Shown here: positions 55,084 to 64,000 of the stretch, piece by piece
How the letters are laid out: each line of letters begins with the position of its first letter
Numbering within the stretch: the stretch's first letter is position 1
Program-made: the position numbers and the translations under genes
The notes under the pieces: generated by a model
What the model saw: the letters and a program-made list of their open reading frames with translations, nothing else
Told to the model about the DNA's origin: nothing
The model's database searches: none
Assembly (NCBI GenBank): GCA_032719365.1
Contig: CM064872.1
Span: 20,243,572-20,307,571 of the forward strand
Origin: Prinsepia uniflora
Lineage: Eukaryota; Streptophyta; Magnoliopsida; Rosales; Rosaceae
Direction: 5' to 3'
DNA length: 64,000 nucleotides

Positions 55084-57824
55084 ATAACATCCTGGACTTT
55101 CAAGGAGTTGGAAGTGACCATTTTACCCCTAAGTCAAAGGGTTGACTTTTTGACGAAGGTCAAAATGTTGACTTTTTCACAAAGATCAAAATGTTGTTTT
55201 TTTATAGGAACGGTTTGTGACGATTCTAAAAATTCCGTCATAAACGTCTCAGTTTCCCGAGTACGTCGATAGTTAGCATGCGAGAAACGGAGTTCAGTTG
55301 GTTTCGTCCTCGGTCTAGGTTATTTAGGGGATTTTAATATTTTGGTTAATTATGGGCATTTTTGTAATTTCCTTGTGACATATTTCCATCCTTGTGGCTG
55401 AATTGGATTGGGACAGGTGTCACTTATCTATTAAGGGAGAGTGCCACCGACTCCTTGTGTGGGTGTTTTTGTTATATGGTTGTGAGTTATGTTTGTGTGT
55501 GTGAGGTGGTTTTGTACGAGAGAAGGAAAACAAAAGAAATGAAGAGAAAGAAATAGGGGAGAAGAAGAGAGAAACAAATAGAGGAGAGGGGTGGTACTGA
55601 ACTAGACGGTGAGGGTGAGGTGTGCTGGTGAACCCGTGAAGATACCCGTGAAGGGTTTTCGAGTCTAAGGTGGGTTGGATCAGTTTTCAAATAGGGAACT
55701 TGGAAACAAGGTTAGGATCACCTTCCTGTAGTCACTACGATCGTGGCACACTGCTTATCTTTGAGTTTAAACCCTGAGATCACCTAGAAACTGAGGGGTG
55801 CAGGTTGGCCGTGAGTCATCCCTTGGTCGAAAAAGTTATAAGGCGAGGTTTCATGTTTTGATTATACAGATCCTTTCCTAATCTAAGTTAGAACATGTTG
55901 GTCGAAATAGGGTTGAAAAAGAGTAAAAAAACAAGTAAGAAAAGGCCGGGTCAGGTCATTGGGTCTGGCGACCCAAATAGGAGAGGAAAAAGGTGAGAGA
56001 GAAGGTGAACAATGAATTCACTGTAGGTGGTGCGTGGCAGGGAATTTGCGACATCGACCAACGTGTGTTTCCATCCTTTCGATGTTAAGGACATTTTGGT
56101 GCAGATTTTGAGGCAATCAGACACCGTCTCTGGGTGGTTTCGGGTGTCCAAAACGCGTATTTGATTTTTTTAAAATTATTATAAAATTCTCGGGAGTTAG
56201 GGTTTGTACCAATAGATTACCAAAGGGTTCGGGAAACCTTAATAACTTCCTATTATATTTTTAGACAGAAGACATAACTCTCGGAATCGACGAAAAATGT
56301 CTGGAATGCGATTAAATGACTAATTTGCACTATGAGTGGACGTTTTATTTTACTAAAATATTGTGCATAGATATTTATAAGTTTTAAATGCTTTACTATG
56401 TGTTGAGGATAATTGAGGGATTGGGAATTTTATCAGATTTACGGTGATTTTATTAATATTTTATTGCGCATTTTTCGAGAATTTACATAAATTCCGTTTT
56501 GGATTCCGATTTGAATGTGGTTTTGGAATTTAGTATGAAATGCGATTTTGGAAGATTATAATGTTGGTATATTGGTGATTTTTATATGAATTTGGATGGT
56601 TTTTCGAAAACCCTTTAATGGATCGTTTTGCAATATTTTCTCGAGTATTTGTTTGGTTTTAATTATAGATTTGGTCTGAAAAGGTTTGAAATATGAAATA
56701 AGGTGGTTTTGATGTATTTATGATTTTCTTATGATTTTTATGTAAAATTATTTTGATGCACATTTTATGAAGCTTGGTTTTGGGCGTAGGCCCAAGGTTC
56801 TGATTGCGAATTTGGTTTATGATATTGAGATGTGATACAGATACTCGATGTTGATTATGTGAACTGTAGTGTGGATTGTGAGTTGGATTTCGGTCGGTTG
56901 AAATGTGATGGTGCTTTTGGGTTAGTAGTCTCAGACGTCGAGCGGATGGTTCCAGATCCTGAGACTAGTATTATGTATGATTGTGATTATAATTTTGATA
57001 TGGTTTCATGTGGATATGTTCTAGTATTGTATTGATTGGATGTTAGTCTCAGATGTCGATCTAGGGGCTCCGAATTCTGAGACTTTTATTATTGTGATGA
57101 CTCAGATGTCAGGGCTCCAATTCCTGAGTCAGTGTCACTCGGACGTCGAGCATGGCTACAGTTCCTGAGTAGATTTCCTACTAGTAGTGTATTTGTTTGT
57201 GTTGATTAATTGATGTTGTGCATTGATGATGAGTTGATTGTGATATGGGTGAATCTATGTGATACTGAATATGGTTCGATTATGTAGTTGATGTGATGGA
57301 TTACTGTGTCTGTGATGTGTTGGTATTTTAGGTTGAGTTGGTTTGACAAATAACGGTTATTTTCTGGTTAAATACTTTACGATTGTTTCGTGTGTTTTGA
57401 GGTCTTAGTTATGTTATGCTCCACTGGATTTTATGACTTATATGCATGCACGAGTTTCTAAAATGAAGGGTAAATTGTGTATGTTTTACAAAGTATGTTT
57501 TCTAAAGTTTATTTTTTGTCCACCCACATTTTCTGTGGTTTTTACTTGCCCGTGGCACGACAACGGGGACTGCTTAGGAGCTGATGCATAGACATGTGTT
57601 GGTGTAATTAGGGTAAAGGTTCTGTATACTTGTTGTGTATTATGAAATTATGCTCTGTATATGGCAAGATACGAAAGTATATGTATCCATGGCTTGATAG
57701 TTGTCTATTTTTCTATGGTTGTTATAAACTCGTTGAAGGATATTTTCATCTTTTTGAATAGTAACTGTTAAATGGGAACAAGATCCATCAGGATTGTCTA
57801 GTCGTTTTAGGAGGGGTCTTGTCA
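55083..57824 (+). mobile_element. Solo Gypsy LTR, copy D (2.74 kb)
   Basis: Begins TATAACATCCTGGAC (first dinucleotide TA, presumably mutated from TG) and ends GGGTCTTGTCA. CTCTC flanks both ends, although inside a CT repeat the duplication is not independent proof. A diverged relative of copies A-C with array D. Confidence 0.8.
56927..57170 (+). repeat. Mini-hairpin array D: long covarying stems
   Basis: AGTCTCAG/CTGAGACT (56927-56966, loop 24), AGTCTCAG/CTGAGACT (57045-57084, loop 24), TGACTCAG/CTGAGTCA (57098-57131, loop 18), ACTCGG/CTGAGT with a wobble (57137-57170). Loops start ACGTCGA or ATGTC and end in ATTC-like sequence, as in array C. Confidence 0.85.
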
Positions 57825-58011
57825 CTCTCTCTCTCTCTCATTTTCTCTTTCACTCTCACTCTCTCTCCTTTATTTTTATTTTTTTCTTTCTTTCTTAGGC
57901 TTTCTCCATCATCTCCCTGGTTTCTCACTTTCGGTCAACACCATTCATGGTGTTTGTCCATGATTCACTGAAACACTCAAACCAGCACGCACATGCACAC
58001 ACACGCGCGCA

Positions 58012-58013
<2 letters not shown>

Positions 58014-58098
<85 letters not shown>
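58014..58098. repeat. (AC)n microsatellite
   Basis: About 42 AC units, preceded by ACGCGC-type imperfect repeats from 57985. The homologous site of the left LTR (~48555) has no such repeat. Confidence 0.97.
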
Positions 58099-58100
<2 letters not shown>

Positions 58101-58464
58101 TCCTCCCAATATGTAAAGTGATGAGTCGGTTGAAAGAGAAAATATCAGGCCCTTCTAAACACTAGACACTTGTCAACATCCAATAAAATCTCATTGTAAA
58201 TTGACCAATTTACCCCAAATACCAAAATTACTAAAATACCCTTGATCATTCTAGACTTGTAATAACCTCATTTGGCCTCCGATTCTAACATACCGCCTAT
58301 CTATAGATTCAAGAGTCTGAGATATTCGTAACGGTCTTTGCAGAATATTCAACAGATACCTAGGTCAAAAAGTCAATATTTGACCATTCTAAGTGTAAAA
58401 TTGTCATTTCCCCCAAAATTGCCAAATTTTATATTCCTTGAATGTCTGGGTTGTTACATTATTC

Positions 58465-59007
58465 CTGTGGCCATGGTCTTCATATGACTTTCTAAATCTT
58501 CCTTGGCTTTTTAAAGTATCTTGAATAACAAACACTGGAGGAAAAGACTGATTTGTTGTGGCATATTGAGGGCCAAAAGACAAGCAGGTTACATCTAAAA
58601 CACCTTGAGAAACTTAAAAAGTTCCCCCACGTTATCCCACTTATCTAGAGAGACAGGAATTGAGAAGAAAACTCCATTTGAGGTTTACTGTGGTAGGAAT
58701 CCAGGAGTAAAATACCTGAAGATCTTTGGTTCTATATGTTATGCACATGTGCTTAGTCAACTAAGACAAAAACTGGATGACTTATCTGTGGAGTGTATGT
58801 TTGTTGGATATGGTACTTGTGAGAAAGGCTATAGACTTTATAATTTGAAGTCTAGAAAGATTATGGTGTCATGAAGTGTTGTGTTCAATGAAAGGGCTTG
58901 CTCGAACTGGAAAGAAGAGAAGGAAGTTAGAATTGAACTTCCTACTGTTTTTGGTGAAGAGTTAGAAGAAGGATCTGCTGAAGACACTGTTGAGGTATTT
59001 GATGAAT
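58465..59007 (+). pseudogene. Copia pol fragment (integrase C-terminal part)
   Basis: 58590-58874 encodes TPFEVYCGRNPGVKYLKIFG, then KLDDLSVECMFVGYGTCEKG and YRLYNLKSRKIMVS, the classic Ty1/Copia stretch after the integrase core (K-T-P-F/Y-E-x-W/Y, L-R-x-F-G, F-V-G-Y, K-G-Y-R-L-Y-N). After a stop codon (58872-58874) the frame continues SVVFNERACSNWKEEKE (V-V-F-N/D-E motif). Upstream, near 58550, LLWHIEG resembles the GAG-pre-integrase zinc region. The fragment is cut on the left by the reverse Gypsy element and on the right by the next LTR; no RT is present. Confidence 0.85.
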
Positions 59008-59465
59008 TTCAATGACAGGACCCGTCCCAATCCCCCTGGATTATTGTGGGACGTGTCTCCTCCCGTCTAACACCGTGTGTTAGACCAGGGATAAACTCGT
59101 CACCTGCTCGGGGTCCATCATAGTACTCCAAGATCGGCGGTGGCATGTGATGTCTCGATCTCTGCTACAGCCCTTATCCGTTATCAACCTGAAGGGTATT
59201 AAAAATATAAAAGCTGCGAGTGGACAAAACAACAGTTTATACAAATCATTTATATCGAAAAAACATTTATATCCTTCACGTAAAAGCATGCATGCATCAT
59301 AAAACAGTTATTTCAAATGCTTCCTCGAAAGCAAAACGTATTACTTCCCAAATCAAAACACAGTGAAAAATGATTCTCAATCGAAGCCATTACCTCAGTG
59401 GGCTCTTAGCCCAAAACCAAATCAAGAAAACCAGAACGAATCCTCAGTCCAAATCATATAACACG

Positions 59466-59726
59466 TGGGAACACATCCCATCCTCAATGTCAGTCACGAT
59501 TCTAATCCTAGCACATGTGCATATAACTCAGAACCGCTCACAATCTTAGCATGTCGCTGTGAACACATCACTCGCCACGACCATATCCAGATCATCGCGA
59601 ACACATCGCCGATCGATCTCAGAGGATAACATCAGCACTCCTAAGTCGAGCCTCCCTCGGTCATTGCTTCCTGCGGCTGCTCGACAACAAGCAATGCATC
59701 ATGACCTCTCCGAAAGGAACACATCC
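59466..59726 (-). repeat. Mini-hairpin array F: constant ACACA loop, covarying stems
   Basis: Plus-strand reading: TGGGA-ACACA-TCCCA (59466-59480), GTGA-ACACA-TCAC (59559-59571), GCGA-ACACA-TCGC (59597-59609), GGA-ACACA-TCC (59716-59726). Nearby are GGGCT-CTT-AGCCC (~59400) and repeated GGGTCACAGCCCG (59813, 59840). The LTR lies on the minus strand, where the loop is TGTGT. Confidence 0.8.
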
Positions 59727-60867
59727 GCAGTCCGGAGGCGAGCGTCATATCATCCGGGACTCACCCGAATGCCGTCATCAATAAGGCCTCAAGCACGGAA
59801 CATCACCAAATGGGTCACAGCCCGAAGTATCAACAAATGGGTCACAGCCCGAAAACTAGTGTCCAACGACACTTCATATCTCTGGATTCCTCGAATCCTA
59901 TAAAATCCATAACTGGGTCTCATGCCCGAAATATCTTGCGTAAAACTCATGATTGGGTCACGGCCCGACTTATTTCACGTTTAACTATATTTTAAGTCAA
60001 ACCTCAAACCAACTGAGTTATACACCCGAAAGATATTTCCAAATATAAAAACCATTTTTCATTTCTAAAAAACTTTCAAAATCACCCTTGACTTCAATCA
60101 AGTCAAGGTCGTTCAACTAGGACTCGTGAACGAATCTCGATTTCACGCATCTCTGTGAAATCCACCAAAACTGTAAATCAGTTCCTCGGTTTAACGCCTC
60201 TCCATGAAACCTTCAGAATCACGTAAACACAAGCACGTAGTACACTCGGTTGAAGCCCAAACATCATATAAAATAGAAATCTCGAACTACGTGTCATAAC
60301 GCATTTTCCTCCGAAAATGAAACAATTCATATTTAAAACACATGCACTCATGAAATTTCGAATGATGTTCATAAACACATATAAAACATTTATGCATGCA
60401 TCATATTCATAAAAAAAAGTTCACTCATAGACCGTCCATGCTGCGCCTCGATGCGCGTGCCATACGCCTATCCTGGCTAGTTCGATCTCTCTGTGTCATC
60501 CGGACCTATCCAAAACATACACAAAGGTTACTACCAACCTAGACAAGTCCTAATCAAGAACCCCCAACATTCCCAGAAAAGTCAATGTGTCCCAAACACG
60601 CTTCCCTAGGCTTTAAACCTCAATTTGACCAACCTAACGATCTTCGATTGACTCGAAACCAGCACCATTGGATTCGTATCGTTGAAGCCTTTAAAATGGT
60701 CCTAGTCCCACCTTGAAATACATGCCCACACGCCCCCACGTGCGGGTCAAAGTGGCTGGTCAACGTTGATCAAAAAGTCAACGCTGACGTCGGCAGTCAA
60801 CGGTCAAAGTTAAAGCTCAGTGACGTCATCCCTGACATTTGTCAGTCTGACATGTCAGACCTGACAT

Positions 60868-60892
60868 GATGACATCATATGATGATGTCATC
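60868..60892. repeat. Perfect 11-bp inverted repeat within a TGAC/GTCA-rich cluster
   Basis: GATGACATCAT-ATG-ATGATGTCATC. The surrounding 60770-60915 is dense in TGACGTCA, TGACATCA, CTGACATGTCAG and TGATGTCAT motifs, like the chromovirus LTR at 25790-26190. Confidence 0.8.
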
Positions 60893-61843
60893 AATGATGT
60901 CATCTATGAGATCATCATCATCCACGTCCTCTGTATAGGTCGACCCGAATTTTTACAACCGGGTCACGCAGACCCACGGACCCGCCCCGATTTATTCTTT
61001 CATTTTCAACCTCCATTTTCGAAGCTGTTGCTTCCAGTATGAATGTCCAATCAACCCTAATCGATCTATATGATCAAAACCTAGAAAAACTACCTATAAT
61101 TTTACCTGGAAACGAAGAACAGTCGCCCAGTTTTCCAGCTTCCTATTTAGGATGCTCCACCATCCTTAGCTCTCGACTACGATTTCCAGTGACTCGTCCA
61201 TGTCCTAGAAACACAACCTTTCCCTTAGATTTAGCCCCAAACGTTCAAAACTTAAAATCCAAAATTCAAAAATTCACATGCTACGAGTTTTCCTTCTCCC
61301 TTAGCTTCCTCTGCCGTCCATGATGGTTGGTCCTCCTCCATCATCTCACAGTCCCTCACTCTCACTCCAACTCTCTCTCCAGTAGCTGTGAAGATGGTTG
61401 AGGGTTGGGGTGATGGGTTTTCAGATTGGATCGAAATGGGTTAAGGGAAAGGGTGATGCTAGTATGCAAAATGGGAATCAATGGTTGTCACTCATCCATT
61501 GAGCCTAATTACAAATATCTGAGCCCACTTAATGGCAAACGGCACTCGTTTCGTAAAATGTGCAATAGTGCCTCGAACCTTCTGTGACCGGTATCATTCC
61601 CGTCGAATGTCCGATTTCGACGTACTGCTTGTCTACGAATTTGTATCAACTCGATCTACGTAATAGTCCTGGATCCACGTGCATTGGACCTCCCGGTTCA
61701 AAAGTTAACTTTTTGCCCTCGTCTAGGGGTAAAATCATAAATTCACCCTGAACGTCCGACAATCCTTGACTAATCCCCATTTAGCCTTACTAATCCTAGA
61801 TTTAATCTTAATTAATCCTAATAATTTGGGACGGGTCGTTACA

Positions 61844-64000
61844 ATCTTCCCTCAAATAATTTCGTTCTCGAAATTCAAACTGACCCAATTTCCACAACTA
61901 AACGGTGGAAATCCAATCTTGCCTCCAACTCTCGTGTAAAAGTACACGTTTGACACAAACCACACGTCGGCTCGTAAGTCTCACTCGAGACACCGATACT
62001 CGTCAATCTCGCCTGTCACTCACTTTAACAGGTCAGCTATACTAAGCTGACATCAAATCGGTTTTTCAGCCTACCACTCTGACACTTTCCAATCCTTAGT
62101 CGTCAGGCTGACATATGCACTCCTACTGAGGGCTATCACATCCAAGCTGACATTCTACTCAGCATCCGATTAGGAAAACATCCGCTAGATTCTGCCGTCA
62201 CAATTGCACGAATCTCACCTCGCACATCATACTCAAATCTGCGGCATTTATCGACCTCGGTACTCACATCAGTCAATTCTCTCGTTTTCCCATACTCATG
62301 CTGACTCTCACTAGAGTCCCATCACTACATACTAATCCGAACCCGTCGAATAACTATTCATTCAATTACCATGACATGCCAAATTGACTTCGTACGGAAG
62401 CCAATCCCATTGACAACTATTGTGACCAGCCAGCAACTCCCGGCTCCACTGCGATTTCTTCGCGCTACTTTGATCTCGACTTACCCTCAAGTCTCCACAT
62501 CATATCTTATGTCACTCAGAAACCTACACTGAAATCTTGACTCATCTCGAGTCTCAAACTGTCGTCTCACGCATCTTGTCGATACACAATCGACATCTCA
62601 CCATCCTGGGTGTATTTAGACCCCTTCGAATACTTGCTAGCAAAGGTAATCACATATAAAATCACTAGGGTTCCTCTGGCCCACATGGCTCTGAGCACTC
62701 GGCTCACATAATCACTGAACCCTCTCAATCCACTCTGCTCGAGCACACATTATTCGACGTCTGGTCAACATCTCATCATGTTGGACCACGTTCGATCATA
62801 GTCCTCGTCGGACTGTCACCATCGAATCTAATCCGATTATTATCTTATGTCCATCTAGGACTCGTCTGAGGATCCTACCATATCAGTCAGACTGGGTAAC
62901 CCCATCGTCCAATGTGCACTGTACATAGGTGCACCCACATTATGTCAATCATCCAGGCACTACTTAGGCTTGCTCAGGGACTGCACTCGGGCTACGTTCA
63001 AACACGTAACAATCCCATATTACCGACCACGTTCCAATCATCTATCCTAGCCAAACCTCACTATACTCAACGTCCTCTCGAAGTCATCATGGTCACCTGA
63101 CCAACAACACTCCAGAGATAAATCCAGCCAGTTCACTAACCAATCTCATTCCTTGGTTTGTTCCAAAGGTTAACCGACTCACGTCACTAAGACATACCAA
63201 ACTCGAACCTGTCGGTTACTTGTCACAGTCCAACAACACTCCATACAATCACTCCATCATATCCAACCACTGTCTTGTCATCTCACCAACTATTCCAAAA
63301 GATTATTCAACTGTCTTACAATACGATTCTTTTCTACTCCTAGCTTAGCATAATCAACAATACGATTCTCCTTGATAACGGCCAGACTTCGGTTTACTCA
63401 ACTCACGGTCACCACAATCATCTCAATCATCTAGAGAATCTTGATCGTCACCATACCACCTGATCCATTCGGTCCTAGGTGGATCCACCATCCTCACGAG
63501 CCTCGACCCTCGTTGGTCTCAACTAGCTCTCTCAGCCAATGTAACATGACCCATAATACCAACATGGGTCCACTACTTCCGATACTCCTGCGTCACATCT
63601 GGTGATGCTAAGTACCATCTACTGTTCAAGTCATTCAAATTTGACTCACCGCCTAGGTGTTCAGTTCTTACACCCTCTTTAAACCCTTTATCTATCATAT
63701 CACTCCTCATTGACCCACATAAGGAAAGTCTAAGATGATGACATCAAAATTCATCCTATGTCATCCTGCGACACCGAGCACCATCTCCTAAAGAGCAGAA
63801 AATGAGAAGCCTCTCTCATCGACTTCGGAGTACCCATCACTAATGTGGAATCAAACACTCTTCTCATTGTCTCAATCATAACTTCTCTTGATTTCGAGGT
63901 TCCAACCATGTTGGAAGCGACTTAGGTATTCTTCTAAGTCCTCAACTCAGCTCTCATGGGATCACCCATCCTGGAGTGAGAACTCCTAGGAGAAGAAAGT
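61844..64000 (-). other. Internal region of a minus-strand Gypsy element, cut by the window end
   Basis: Adjacent to the PPT. The first bases on the minus strand (ttcgagaacgaaattatttgag) correspond to the end of the chromovirus polyprotein region, but the following ~2.1 kb shows no RNase H, integrase or chromodomain motif and no long frame. Like 48921-52993, it may be a non-autonomous or heavily decayed interior. Confidence 0.5.

Larger units (their letters stand above)
44835..58458 (-). mobile_element. Minus-strand Gypsy element without recognisable pol, each LTR hit by a solo LTR
   Basis: 3' LTR: 44835-45987 plus 48432-48920; internal 48921-52993; 5' LTR: 52994-55082 plus 57825-58458. Target duplication TCATT (44830-44834) versus TTATT (58459-58463). 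On the minus strand the LTR starts TGTAACG/TGTAACAACCC and ends ...CCTGTCA. The PPT CTTTAAGGGGGTAGGA abuts the 3' LTR (48920) and a primer site TTGATATCAAAGC follows the 5' LTR. The 3' LTR lacks about 1 kb present in the 5' LTR (around 53430-54420). Confidence 0.85.
59013..61843 (-). mobile_element. Minus-strand Gypsy 3' LTR (2.83 kb)
   Basis: Minus strand: TGTAACGACCCGTCCC (61843) to GGGACGGGTCCTGTCA (59013). Directly beyond 61843 lies ATCTTCCCTCAAATAATTTC, the reverse complement of a PPT (TTTGAGGGAAGAT), so this is the 3' LTR of an element extending past the window end. Left flank TTCAA (59008-59012) is one half of the target duplication; the other is outside. A donor-like site and array F are present. 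Confidence 0.88.

Noticed and set aside
54931..55272. Open frame coding (SL)n
   Set aside because: It translates the (CT)n repeat and runs into the start of solo LTR D.
57947..58165. Open frame coding (HT)n
   Set aside because: It translates the (AC)n microsatellite.

Overview
This window is nuclear DNA from a flowering plant, probably a eudicot. The evidence is a nine-exon VIM/ORTHRUS-type gene with GT-AG introns, chromovirus (Del/Tekay-like) Gypsy LTRs of 2.4-3.3 kb with initiator-Met tRNA primer sites, a Cassandra element with 5S-rRNA-like LTRs, and Mutator-like and hAT remnants. The species cannot be named by eye. No bacterial features, CRISPR arrays or tRNA genes were seen.

Layout. 1-1651: minus-strand LTR remnants with a broken gag. 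2467-5683: a forward solo Gypsy LTR. 5689-12350: the only convincing host gene, a VIM-type PHD-RING-SRA-RING protein of about 776 aa (TATA box at 6902, ATG at 7028, stop ending at 12079). 12606-14780: Mutator-like territory. It holds a 1.17-kb element with long inverted repeats, a 9-bp target duplication and a syntaxin-like fragment; a second related TIR follows, itself split by a 694-bp TIR element. 14781-17240: AT-rich DNA with nothing firm. 17240-23147: a MuDR-type transposase pseudogene split by a reverse Gypsy LTR, which is in turn split by a forward solo LTR (18525-21781).

23163-43669 is one large non-coding LTR retrotransposon (LARD-like; primer site resembling tRNA-Asp) carrying three later insertions. 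These are a nearly intact chromovirus (24615-34872, target duplication AAAAT), a reverse solo LTR of the LARD's own family (38355-40431, AAGGG), and a Cassandra element (41409-42206, GAAGY). 44100-44699 is a hAT transposase remnant. 44835-58458 is a minus-strand Gypsy element with PBS and PPT but no recognisable pol; each of its LTRs was hit by a solo LTR within or next to its CT-rich tract. 58465-59007 is a Copia fragment. 59013-64000 is a further minus-strand Gypsy LTR plus internal DNA, cut by the window edge.

Most unusual signal. LTRs from several subfamilies carry, downstream of mid-LTR, a short array of mini-hairpins. Within an array the loop is often nearly constant while the stems differ by paired, compensatory changes (clearest at 47822-48021 and 59466-59726). 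The chromovirus 5' LTR also has a 78-bp-arm palindrome missing from its partner LTR, and both LTRs have five TGACGTCA sites spaced 11-12 bp.
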